Positions 18,361 through 25,917 of a stretch of DNA of 27,963 nt are shown piece by piece. The stretch lies in IMG/VR virus record IMGVR_UViG_3300044492_000108, positions 1 to 27,963 of that record. One strand, given 5' to 3'. Below the pieces are notes generated by a model. That model was not told where the DNA came from. It ran no database searches and saw only the letters and a list, made by a program, of their open reading frames with translations. The position numbers and the translations under genes were made by a program. Each line of letters begins with the position of its first letter. Positions within the stretch are counted from its first letter, which is position 1. Source of the stretch: a virus.

Positions 18361-20552
18361 GCGTCACAATCGCAGCACCGCAGGAACGCTACGGCGCGCA
18401 CAGCCTGCGCGGCGAGATCGGCCCTGGTCACAGTGATCCGGCTGCGGCCGTGGACGTGTATCCCGGTGATTTGGACGAGCTGCACGATAAGCTGGTGCAG
18501 TGGTTCGAGGACGCCGAGTCAGCCTCGCGTGAAGAGCGCGAGGACGCCAACCGCTGCCGCTCCTATTACGACGGCTACCAGTGGACTAAGGCCGAGCAGG
18601 ACGCCTTGGCCAAACGCGGCCAGCCGGAAATCACCATCAACCACATCGCCCGCAAGGTGGAGCTGCTGTGCGGTCTGGAGCGCAAGGCCCGCACCGACCC
18701 CAAGGCGTTCCCGCGCACTCCGAGCGAGGAGGACCGCGCCGACGCCGCCACGCAGGCGCTGCGCTACATCGCCGACAACAACGACTACTCGCTATCGCGG
18801 TCGGCGGTGTTCGGCGAGATGCTGGTGGAAGGTTACTCCGGCATCGAGATGCGGCTGGAGGATGACGGCAAGGGCGGCGCCGAAATCCTGATCGAGCATG
18901 TGCCGTGGGACCGGCTGTTCTACGATCCACATAGCAGGCGGCCTGATTTCGCCGATGCGCGCTATCTCGGCACCGTGGTGTGGATGGACCGCGAACAGAT
19001 GCTGGAAATGTATCCGGACGCGGACGACATCGCCGAGGCGTCGTTCGGCAGCGCCAGCAGCACCTTCGCTGCCTACGCCGACCGGCCGGAAAACGCGGTG
19101 TGGTCGGACAACCGGCGCACGCGGGTGCGCGTGGTGCAGTGCCACTGGACGAGCAACGGCACCTGGTGGCAGGCGACGTATTGCAAGAACGGCATGTTGA
19201 GCGACCCGTTCGTCTCGCCGTTCAAGGACCGGCGCGGCAAGAGTGCCTGTGGGATACTGCTGCAGTCGGCCTACATCGACCGGGAAAACCGCCGCTACGG
19301 CATGGTGAAGAACCTGCTGTCGCTGCAGGACGAGATCAACAAGCGGCGCTCCAAGGCGCTGCATTTGCTGTCCGTGCATCAGGCGATCGTGGAGAAGGGC
19401 GCCGTCAAGGATGTGGATGACGCAAGGGCGCAACTGGCCAAGCCGGACGGGCTGATCGAGGTCAACGCCGGCATGCGGTTTGAGGTGCTGCCAGGCGGCG
19501 AGATGGCGAACGGGCAGTTCCAGTTGCTGCAGCACGCGACGGCGGAGATGGCGCTGGCGGGGCCGAATGCGGCGATGTCTGGCACCGATGAGCGGCAACT
19601 GTCGGGCCGCGCGATCCTGGCGCAGCAGGCGGGCGGCGCCACACAGAACGAGCCGCTGGCCGATAGCCTGCGCTGGTGGAGCCGGCGGGTTTACGAGGTG
19701 GCGTGGATGGCCGCCCGCGAATACTGGACCGGCGAGCGCTGGCTGCGGGTGACCGACGACCTCGGTGAACTGCGCTGGGTGGGCCTCAACCGTCCGGTGA
19801 CGCTGGGCGAGCAGATGGCGAAGCAGATCAGCCAGATGCCGGACCCGCAGCAGCAAATGATGGCGGTGCAGCAACTGCAGCAGGCCAAGAACGACCCGCA
19901 GATGGCGATGCAACTGCAGCAGGTCGTGGATATTGAGAACGATGTCACGGATTTGGACGTGGATATCACGGTGTCCGAGGGCATCGATGTGCCGGCGCAG
20001 CAGATGGAGAACTTCCAGACGCTCGTGCAACTGGCCGGCATGCAGCCGGGCTTGATCCCGCCCGAGGTGCTGATCGCCGCGAGCAGTTTGCGCGACAAGG
20101 ACCAGTTGCTGGAGATGATGAAGCAGGCGCAGCAGGCCAAGGCGCAGCAACAGCAGAAGATGGCGCCGCTCATCGAGCGCAACGCGGTGGCCGAGGTGAC
20201 GCAGAAGGAAGCCAAGGCAGCGGCCGATATGGCGCTGGCCAAGGAACGCGGCATCAATACCATCAAGGGCCTGCACTCGATGCACAGCGATTTCAGCGCG
20301 CCGCCGCATGGCGAGCCGTGGGTGGCGCCGGATGCGCCGTCGGCGCCTGGGACGGCGGGCGGTGTGCCACAGCTCGATATCGCGCACCAACTGGCCGACC
20401 TGCAGGCCAAGCACGTCGATATGCAGACCAAGCAGGCGGACATCGCCGGCAAGCAGGCAAAGGCGGCGTCTGACCGGGCCTCCGTGGTGCAGAAGCTGGC
20501 GGCCGCACAGGCGACGCTGCAGCCGCCCGCACCGCGTCCGCAGCAATACTAG
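18357..20552 (+). CDS. Portal protein, P22 gp1-like
   Basis: 731 aa from a GTG overlapping the upstream stop. Recognised by the P22-type portal order: early helix DANRCRSYYDGYQWTKAEQD, then RGQPEITINHIARKVELLCG, LERKARTDPKAFPRTPSEED, EMLVEGYSGIEMRLEDD, VPWDRLFYDPHSRRPDFADA, RYLGTVVWMDREQMLEMYPD, and the crown/barrel part rich in Gln and Ala helices (MKQAQQAKAQQQQKM). Portals of this family form the dodecameric DNA entry vertex. The length matches P22 gp1 (about 725 aa). It sits after terL as expected. The long C-terminal coil (ADLQAKHVDMQTKQADIAGK) fits the helical barrel that extends into the capsid. Confidence 0.92.
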   Translation: MSVTIAAPQERYGAHSLRGEIGPGHSDPAAAVDVYPGDLDELHDKLVQWFEDAESASREEREDANRCRSYYDGYQWTKAEQDALAKRGQPEITINHIARKVELLCGLERKARTDPKAFPRTPSEEDRADAATQALRYIADNNDYSLSRSAVFGEMLVEGYSGIEMRLEDDGKGGAEILIEHVPWDRLFYDPHSRRPDFADARYLGTVVWMDREQMLEMYPDADDIAEASFGSASSTFAAYADRPENAVWSDNRRTRVRVVQCHWTSNGTWWQATYCKNGMLSDPFVSPFKDRRGKSACGILLQSAYIDRENRRYGMVKNLLSLQDEINKRRSKALHLLSVHQAIVEKGAVKDVDDARAQLAKPDGLIEVNAGMRFEVLPGGEMANGQFQLLQHATAEMALAGPNAAMSGTDERQLSGRAILAQQAGGATQNEPLADSLRWWSRRVYEVAWMAAREYWTGERWLRVTDDLGELRWVGLNRPVTLGEQMAKQISQMPDPQQQMMAVQQLQQAKNDPQMAMQLQQVVDIENDVTDLDVDITVSEGIDVPAQQMENFQTLVQLAGMQPGLIPPEVLIAASSLRDKDQLLEMMKQAQQAKAQQQQKMAPLIERNAVAEVTQKEAKAAADMALAKERGINTIKGLHSMHSDFSAPPHGEPWVAPDAPSAPGTAGGVPQLDIAHQLADLQAKHVDMQTKQADIAGKQAKAASDRASVVQKLAAAQATLQPPAPRPQQY

Positions 20553-20570
20553 CAGGGAGACAGGCTGACC

Positions 20571-21410
20571 GTGGCCAATGCGAAGTTAGAGGCGTTCCTG
20601 GCAGCGAACGAGCCGGAGGCCGTCACGCCGCCCACAGAGGCGCCAGAGCCGCCCGCCGCCGAGGTAGGGCAATCAGCGCCGGTAGAGTCCAAGCCCGACG
20701 CAGCGCCATCTGAGGCGCCGCAGGAGGCGGATGACGGCGATCTGTCGGATGCCGGCCCATCGGTGCCGCGTCAAGCGCTGCTCGATGAGCGCAGCAAGCG
20801 GCAGAACTGGGTGGAGCGCGCCAGTCGGGCCGAGGCGCAGGCGGAGGAACTGCGCAAGCAGATCGAGGGGCTGCGCAAGCCGGCGCAGCCGATGCCGCTA
20901 CAGCCGCAGCAGCACCAGCAGTTCCAGTTCCCTGATCCAGCCGTTGACCCGGTGGGTTTCCAAGTCGCCCATGCGATGAACAACCGGTTCAACACCAGCC
21001 AACTGCTGGCGCAGAAAGAGCACGGCAAGGAGACTGTGGCCAAGATGGTCGATGAGTTTGCGCAGATGGCGCAGCACGATCCGACGCTGTGGGAGCGGAT
21101 CAGACAGCAGGACGACCCATTCGATTGGGCGTTTCGTGAGATGGAGCGTCAGCGGCTGCTGCGCGATGTGGGCGAGGATCCGTCCGCGTATGAGAAGAAG
21201 CTGCGGGAGAAGTGGGAGGCCGAGCGCGCGGCGCAGATGCCGGCCGGCCTTGCCGTGCCAACCAACACGCCGGCACCGAACATGCCGCAGTCATTAGCCG
21301 GTGTGCGCAGCGTCGCAGGACGCGCCGCGCCGGTATGGTCCGGGCCACCGTCCGACCAGCAGATAGCCGCCGACATCCGTGCCCATCGCATGGCGAGCCG
21401 TCAGCGGTAA
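20571..21410 (+). CDS. Scaffolding protein
   Basis: 279 aa from a GTG at 20571 (a CAGGGAGACAGG site lies upstream). The first ~80 residues are a disordered Pro/Glu/Ala stretch. Then come coiled helices RSKRQNWVERASRAEAQAEE, LRKQIEGLRKP, a Gln-rich linker, and helical FNTSQLLAQKEHGKETVAKM, VDEFAQMAQHDPTLWERIRQ, ending in a basic RAHRMASRQR tail. Position between portal and major capsid protein, high helix and charge, and a basic C terminus all fit a phage scaffolding protein. Its last 10 nt overlap the end of an antisense HNH-AP2 gene. Confidence 0.82.
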   Translation: MANAKLEAFLAANEPEAVTPPTEAPEPPAAEVGQSAPVESKPDAAPSEAPQEADDGDLSDAGPSVPRQALLDERSKRQNWVERASRAEAQAEELRKQIEGLRKPAQPMPLQPQQHQQFQFPDPAVDPVGFQVAHAMNNRFNTSQLLAQKEHGKETVAKMVDEFAQMAQHDPTLWERIRQQDDPFDWAFREMERQRLLRDVGEDPSAYEKKLREKWEAERAAQMPAGLAVPTNTPAPNMPQSLAGVRSVAGRAAPVWSGPPSDQQIAADIRAHRMASRQR

Positions 21411-21931
21411 CGAGCGAATTTACCGTGGAGTCTACGTGCGGCCTCTACGCGGGCGGCGTGGGCGTCCTCTGCGGTGAGGAAGGCACCGAGATGGTGCTTG
21501 CGACCATCATGCATGATTTCGGCAACCCAGTGCTTGCGGCGGTTTTCCCACCAGACACCCTTAAAGCCACTGGTGTTGTCGGATCGGCGCCTGCTGTTCT
21601 GCAGTTGCTGCATTCTGGTGGCGAGACGAAGGTTAGCAATTCGATTGTCCCATGGGTTGCCATTGATGTGGTCGAGTTCACCGTCTGGCCAGACCCCATG
21701 CACATGAAACCATGCGAGCCGATGGGCGAGGTAAAGTCGGTTTCGGACGAGAAGTTGCACGCGATTTGTCAGGGCTAATGTGCCGGCAATCGTCCCAGCG
21801 TATTTGTTGTTCCATTCCTTGCGGGCATTCGGTCGATGGCGCCAGACAAGCGCGCCGGTCTCAGGAATGTAGTCCAACAGTGATCGGAGTTGCTCAGGCG
21901 TCATGCCTGGGTCAATACGAGGCTTAGCCAT
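21401..21931 (-). CDS. HNH-AP2 homing endonuclease, antisense between scaffold and capsid genes
   Basis: 176 aa on the minus strand from an ATG at 21931. N-terminal MTPEQLRSLLDYIPETGALV and W are typical of the phage HNH-AP2 type. The HNH core follows: LYLAHRLAWFHVHGVWPDGE, LDHINGNPWDNRIANLRLAT. The AP2 DNA-binding unit is GFKGVWWENRRKHWVAEI, HHLGAFLTAEDAHAARVEAA, RRLHGKFARYR. These are site-specific endonucleases that spread by homing; AP2 supplies target recognition. It is complete. It sits about 1.2 kb upstream of the capsid intron on the opposite strand and overlaps the scaffold gene end by 10 nt. Confidence 0.9.
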   Translation of the reverse strand: MAKPRIDPGMTPEQLRSLLDYIPETGALVWRHRPNARKEWNNKYAGTIAGTLALTNRVQLLVRNRLYLAHRLAWFHVHGVWPDGELDHINGNPWDNRIANLRLATRMQQLQNSRRRSDNTSGFKGVWWENRRKHWVAEIMHDGRKHHLGAFLTAEDAHAARVEAARRLHGKFARYR

Positions 21932-22182
21932 GATCTGCTCCCATAAGCAGTGAGTGGTCAGGAGCCAGCAGGCTGCGCAAACAGCTACTGGCTCCGCCTA
22001 CCTAGCACATTCCGACCCGGCCGCCGCGGGTAATCATCGGGCGCCTATCCAGGAATGCGCACCCCGGCCGCCGCGGGGACTCAATCGGGCGCTTCGGCCC
22101 TGCGATGTGGCCCGTCATCCATCGCACCTGCCGCCAAGGTCATGGGCGTTCCCAGCAATCCTAACGCTCAGGAACACGTTTC
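21932..22182. repeat. Capsid-gene leader with a hairpin and a 47-bp tandem repeat
   Basis: No gene is seen. GGAGCCAG (21961-21968) and CTGGCTCC (21988-21995) form a stem with an inner GCTG/CAGC stem. CCCGGCCGCCGCGGG occurs at 22016-22030 and again at 22063-22077, each followed 5-6 nt later by ATCGGGCGC (22036-22044, 22084-22092), so the unit repeats with a 47-48 bp period. AGGAA before GTG 22183 is the capsid ribosome site. Confidence 0.65.
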
Positions 22183-23545
22183 GTGGCAGACATGAATCTG
22201 ACACCGGCTAGAGCCGGTTTAACGCCGACCCAGTGGCAGTCTGACTTCTTTCAGGAATATCTCAGGGATAACCAGTTTTCGCCCTACATGGGGTCGGAGA
22301 TGGATGACATGATCCAGCTCCAGACGGACCTCACGCGCAAGCCGGGCGATAGCGTCGTGTTTGCCGCCGTCCGTAACCTCGTCGGCGCGGGCGTCACCGG
22401 CAATACGATCCTGGAGGGCAATGAGGAAATCCTCAACGCCCGCTCGCTCAAGGTGCCGGTGTCGGTCATCCGGCACGCCGTCGCGGTCAGCGACTGGGAT
22501 AAGCAGAAGAGCGTGATTGATCTCCTTCAGGCGGCCAGGCCGAACCTGAAGAACTGGATCATGGGCAAGATGCGGAGCGACATCATCACGTCGCTCGGCT
22601 CGATCACCGCAGATGGCGACGTGCAGATCAGCTACGCCGCCGCCACCGCCGCGCAACGCAACACCTGGCTGGTGAACAACACCGACCGCGTGCTGTTCGG
22701 TGCCACCAAGAGCAACCACGTCAGCGGCGTCTATGCCACCGCGCTGACCGCGATCGACAACACCGCCGACAAGCTGACGGCGGCGCAGTTGACCCTGGCA
22801 AAGCGGATCGCGCGCACCGCCAATCCGAAGATCCGGCCCATCAGGATCAACGGCGACGAGGAATGGTTCGTGGTGTTCGTGCCGTCGCTGCCGTTCCGCG
22901 ATCTGATGCAAGACCCGACGATCATCAACTCCTTGCAGTATGCCTGGGAGCGGGGTCGCAACAATCCGTTGTTTACGGCGGGCGACATCCTCTGGAACGG
23001 CATGATCATCCGCGAAATACCGGAGCTGCCGGTGCTCGTCGATGTCGGTGCCGGCGCCACGGTTGACGCCGCTGCCTCGTATCTCTGCGGCGCACAGGCG
23101 ATCGGCGTTGCCTGGGCACAGCGCACCACCGCGATCACCAACACGCGTGACTATGACTCAATGGGGTCCACCATCCATTAATGGGTGGTTGCAAACCGGG
23201 TGAACTCAGGGAACCTCTCTCGCAGACAATCCTGAGCCAAGCCGCTGCAAGGCGGAAGGTGCAACGACCATCCCGCAAGGGAGTAGGGCCAAGCGGCCCG
23301 AAGCGCCCGGCCCCTCGACAGAGGGTGATGATATGGTCTCCTCTGCATGGCGACATGCAGCAGCCCGCAAGGGCGGTAGCGGTCTAGCGAAGCGCTATGA
23401 AGGTTCGGTTATGCACGGCGTTGGAATAATGGAGATCAGGGGAGTGAGCAAACTCCGTTTCGGTGTCGATCCTACGGTGGATCAGACAAAACCCGTGGAC
23501 AACGCTGTGGTCACTATCTTTTCGGCAGCGGAACCAGACGCATAG
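22183..23545 (+). CDS. Major capsid protein, N4gp56-like, split by a group I intron (join 22183-23158, 23409-23545)
   Basis: GTG at 22183 with AGGAA 8 nt upstream. Exon 1 (976 nt) encodes MTxAR-like phage capsid features: LTPTQWQSDFFQEYLRDNQF, MGSEMDDMIQLQTDLTRKPG, DSVVFAAVRNLVGAGVTGNT, LEGNEEILNARSLKVPVSVI and AASYLCGAQAIGVAWAQRT. Without splicing it stops at 23179-23181, inside the intron. Exon 2 (137 nt) encodes HGVGIMEIRGVSKLRFG, the C-terminal pattern I recall for this family (DYG..HGVA..EIRGI.K..F). Joining at 23158/23409 gives RDYDFMHGVGIMEIRG in frame and a 370-aa protein, a usual size for N4gp56-type capsid proteins. This HK97-fold protein forms the shell. The splice sites are inferred from P1/P10 pairing and reading frame. 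Confidence 0.85.
23159..23408 (+). ncRNA. Self-splicing group I intron (IA-like) in the capsid gene
   Basis: 250 nt with no ORF. P1: GACTC (23155-23159) with GGGTC (23164-23168), putting a U·G wobble at the splice site. P10: exon-2 TTAT with ATGG. P2: CCATCC/GGGTGG (23171-23188). P3: CCGGG (23196-23200)/CCCGG (23306-23310). P4: CTCAGG (23205-23210)/CCTGAG (23231-23236), the latter within CAATCCTGAGCCAAG, a hallmark Q element. P7: GACCA (23266-23270)/TGGTC (23334-23338). P7.1 (23271-23282) and P7.2 (23286-23299) are subgroup IA traits. P8: CCCTC/GAGGG (23312-23325). P9: CTGCATG-GCGA-CATGCAG (23343-23360); P9.1 and P9.2 follow. The last base is G (23408). GNRA loops occur in P7.1, P9 and P9.1. 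Confidence 0.92.
23409..23545 (+). CDS. Major capsid protein exon 2 (C-terminal end)
   Basis: Encodes the last ~45 residues, MHGVGIMEIRGVSKLRFGVD then PTVDQTKPVDNAVVTIFSAA and a short EPDA end, in a frame that joins exon 1 only after removal of the intron. An unspliced reading would need an unrelated start upstream, for which there is no ribosome site. The VVTIFSAA strand matches the closing strand I recall for N4gp56-type capsids. Confidence 0.85.
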
Positions 23546-23593
23546 GCAACGAACAACGGTGTGGAATACACTCTGTGAAGTGCTAAACTGAGC

Positions 23594-23628
23594 GAGGCCG
23601 GAGGGTGCTTGTAACACCCCTCGGCCTC
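23594..23628 (+). terminator. Strong hairpin after the capsid gene
   Basis: GAGGCCGGAGGGTG (23594-23607), loop CTTGTAA, CACCCCTCGGCCTC (23615-23628): 13 of 14 positions pair, with one A-C mismatch. There is no clear T-run, so it may be an attenuator, an RNA-stability element or a factor-dependent terminator between the capsid and HNH genes. Confidence 0.5.
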
Positions 23629-23655
23629 TGACCACCGACATGAGGCGACACATCG

Positions 23656-24405
23656 ATGGCTTTGGAATGCATACCCTATAACGGGCCGATAATCACGCGT
23701 GCGGAGGCCAGGGCTAAAGGGCTGAAGCGCTACTTTATGGGTCCAGGCAGGCCGTGCCGATCACGCGGCCACATCAGCGAACGAACGACTGTGGATGGCG
23801 GTTGCATCCAATGCGCTCGTGTCTCTTCGATGGATCAGGATCAGATCGAGAGAAAGCGCGCTTATTCGCTCAAGTATGCCGAGCAGCATCGCGCTGAGAC
23901 AAATGCCAAGACCGCAGAACGGTATCAGCATCTCAAGGTAACTGATCCTGAAAGGCTTAAAGCTAAGCGGCTCCGTGACTACGCCGCACGCGATCCTGAG
24001 GCACAGGCCGCCAGTACTAAGCGCTGGTATCAAAAGAAGTGGGATGAACAGAAGGCCAAACGTGTCGCCAACAGCGCCAAACTCGCCGAATATGGCAAGG
24101 CATATGCTAGAGCTAATCCAGAAAAGGGCAGGGCAAGGTCACAGCGTCGGCGTGCTCGCACGATAGGCGCTGAAGGCTACCACATCGCAGAAGATGTGCG
24201 CCGCATTGGCGATCTCCAGAAGTGGAGATGCCACTGGTGTGGCAAGCTTACAAAAGACAGGTTTCACGTCGATCACATCAAGCCGCTCTCTAAAGGCGGT
24301 AGTAACTGGCCTAACAATCTCTGTATTGCGTGTCCTTCTTGTAACCGCCGCAAGAGCGCTACCGATCCGATCGAGTTTGCGCGTCGCAACGGCAAACTGC
24401 TCTAA
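23656..24405 (+). CDS. HNH homing-type endonuclease downstream of the intron-split capsid gene
   Basis: 249 aa from an ATG at 23656. N terminus: ITRAEARAKGLKRYFMGPGR followed by CRSRGHISERTTVDGGCIQC, the same motif order as the HNH gene at 15892-16749. A Lys/Arg/Ala-rich helical middle follows (KLAEYGKAYARANPEKGRAR). The HNH core is complete: CHWCGKLTKDRFHVDHIKPL, SKGGSNWPNNLCIACPSCNR and RK. It lies 110 nt after the capsid stop on the same strand. Free-standing homing enzymes next to an ORF-less intron can promote its spread (collaborative homing). Local codon use is less GC-rich than in neighbouring genes, consistent with recent arrival. Confidence 0.9.
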   Translation: MALECIPYNGPIITRAEARAKGLKRYFMGPGRPCRSRGHISERTTVDGGCIQCARVSSMDQDQIERKRAYSLKYAEQHRAETNAKTAERYQHLKVTDPERLKAKRLRDYAARDPEAQAASTKRWYQKKWDEQKAKRVANSAKLAEYGKAYARANPEKGRARSQRRRARTIGAEGYHIAEDVRRIGDLQKWRCHWCGKLTKDRFHVDHIKPLSKGGSNWPNNLCIACPSCNRRKSATDPIEFARRNGKLL

Positions 24406-24419
24406 CCAGGAGACCAGCA

Positions 24420-24965
24420 ATGGCAAGCGATAAGAACGAACAACAGCGGCGCGACGACGAGTCACGCGGCCCTGGCCATGGCGCGGCCGCACGCACGCCG
24501 CAGGGCGACCACACGCCGCGACAGGAGGAGCAGGCGCGGCGCGAGGAACAGGAGCAGCGCCAGGGACGGCGCCGGCAATCCCTCTCGGCGGAGGACAAGG
24601 CTGCCGTAGAGCAACGCGACGCCCAGACGCGGGAGGCGATGGCGGCCGCGTCGATCGGTGCGCAGATCATCCTCGACTACAATGAGGATGGCAGCAAAGG
24701 CGCACGCGGTGGTGCGGGCGGCTCGATCGAGGAGAACACCCTGGCTCGTGATGCGCACCTCGTAGCGTTGGGCCTCGATCCGGCGGCACCGAGCGGGCCA
24801 CCACCGACGCCCGAGGCACTGGCGGCCAGGCGCAAGCGTGAGGAGGCGGACGCCAAGGCTGCGGCCGATCCGCAGTTCATCGCACCGGCCTCCGGCAAGG
24901 CCAGCCGCATGTCGTCGCTCGCGGCGGGCATCAACGCAGCCGATCTGCCGCCGCCCGCGCCGTAG
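24420..24965 (+). CDS. Disordered charged head-region protein
   Basis: 181 aa from an ATG with AGGAG upstream. The first 70 residues are extremely polar (DKNEQQRRDDESRGPGHGAA, RQEEQARREEQEQRQGRRRQ). A more ordered block follows: ASIGAQIILDYNEDGSKGAR and GSIEENTLARDAHLVALGLD, PAAPSG. That block recurs in the next gene. Position after the capsid gene suggests a minor head or decoration protein. Function unknown. Confidence 0.65.
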   Translation: MASDKNEQQRRDDESRGPGHGAAARTPQGDHTPRQEEQARREEQEQRQGRRRQSLSAEDKAAVEQRDAQTREAMAAASIGAQIILDYNEDGSKGARGGAGGSIEENTLARDAHLVALGLDPAAPSGPPPTPEALAARRKREEADAKAAADPQFIAPASGKASRMSSLAAGINAADLPPPAP

Positions 24966-24987
24966 TCTTCCCGCAGGAGTGTCTCCC

Positions 24988-25557
24988 ATGGAACGTGAAG
25001 AAACACGCGTGCGTCGTCCGTTGCCGGCGCCGTCGCCCGACCTGTTGCACGCCGCGCAGCAGATCGGCGCGGAGCCGCCGACCCCGGAGGACGTGGCGGC
25101 TACTGTCGGCGCGCAGGTGGTGCTGCCACCTGACAGTGCCGCCGCCATGGGAGCCAAGGGCATCTTCGATACCGTCGAGGGCAACACGCTGCTGCGCAAT
25201 GCGGGCTATGTGAACATGGGCCTCGACCCGACCGATCCGTCCGGCGAGTACAATCCGGACCCACCCGATGGTGGCAACGGCGGTGGTGGCGAGCCGACCG
25301 CGCCGCCCGTCAACCGGGATGTGCCGTTTGTCAGCCAGAGCGGCAGCACGTTGAACTGCACGATGGGTAACTGGGATGGCGAGCCAACGAGCTACGCCTA
25401 CCAGTGGCAGATTGACGGCGCGGACGTTGGCACTGGCGGGGCAGACTACGCGGTGCAGAGCGGTGATGTCGGCAAGAGTGCCGTCTGTGTGGTGACCGCC
25501 ACCAACGCGCTCGGCTCGACCGTGGCGCCGCCCTCCAACAGCGTCGTGGTGGCCTGA
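24988..25557 (+). CDS. Ig-like domain decoration protein
   Basis: 189 aa from an ATG at 24988 (GCAGGAG upstream). Residues ~45-90 repeat the module of the previous gene (VGAQVVLPPDS..., TVEGNTLLRNAGYVNMGLDP, TDPSG). A Gly/Pro linker (NGGGGEPTAPP) then leads to a bacterial Ig-like domain: LNCTMGNWDGEPTSYAYQWQ, DVGKSAVCVVTATNALGSTV and SNSVVV. Ig-like domains on phage head or tail proteins are surface-exposed and thought to help adhesion to cells or carbohydrates. Confidence 0.72.
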   Translation: MEREETRVRRPLPAPSPDLLHAAQQIGAEPPTPEDVAATVGAQVVLPPDSAAAMGAKGIFDTVEGNTLLRNAGYVNMGLDPTDPSGEYNPDPPDGGNGGGGEPTAPPVNRDVPFVSQSGSTLNCTMGNWDGEPTSYAYQWQIDGADVGTGGADYAVQSGDVGKSAVCVVTATNALGSTVAPPSNSVVVA

Positions 25558-25560
25558 GAC

Positions 25561-25914
25561 ATGGCCGCACGGCTCAATCCGCTATTCCGGCCCGCGCAGC
25601 CAACCGACTTCGCTGGTCGTCTCAGGCAGCCGGAGATGCGTGGCCCTGCCTACGGCAACGCCGATCCCGGCATGGTCGTGCAGCCGTATGCCGACCCAGG
25701 CTATGCGCTGCCGAACGTTGATAAGCCTAATCTGGTGCAGCCTGAACAGCAGGGGCAGGAGTTGCAGGATATCTGGCGGGTTGGTGGCACCAACTCGCTG
25801 ACGCCGTGGATCGAGTCACTGCCGCAGGCGCTGCAGATGTGGGATCGCCTTAGCCCTGAGCAGCAGGCGATGTACCAGGCGGCCTACCGGGCGCACAGCG
25901 GCAGTGGAGTGTAA
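25561..25914 (+). CDS. Hypothetical structural-region protein
   Basis: 117 aa, ATG 3 nt after the preceding stop. N-terminal half is Pro/Tyr/Asp-rich (DPGMVVQPYADPGYALPNVD). The C-terminal half is helical (WIESLPQALQMWDRLSPEQQ, AMYQAAYRAH). It lies between the Ig-like and the gp4-like genes, so it is likely a virion or assembly protein. No family recognised. Confidence 0.6.
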   Translation: MAARLNPLFRPAQPTDFAGRLRQPEMRGPAYGNADPGMVVQPYADPGYALPNVDKPNLVQPEQQGQELQDIWRVGGTNSLTPWIESLPQALQMWDRLSPEQQAMYQAAYRAHSGSGV

Positions 25915-25917
25915 GCC

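Noticed and set aside
18792-20546. A 584-codon minus-strand frame antisense to the portal gene
   Set aside because: Histidine/arginine/leucine-rich shadow produced by the strong codon bias of the portal gene; no domain and no ribosome site.
23165-23188. Alternative 5' splice site after ACCAT using the CCATCCAT/ATGGGTGG pairing as P1
   Set aside because: It leaves extra residues between DYDSM and HGVGIME compared with the family pattern as recalled, and this pairing serves well as P2. The GACTC/GGGTC P1 fits frame, U·G wobble and P10 together.
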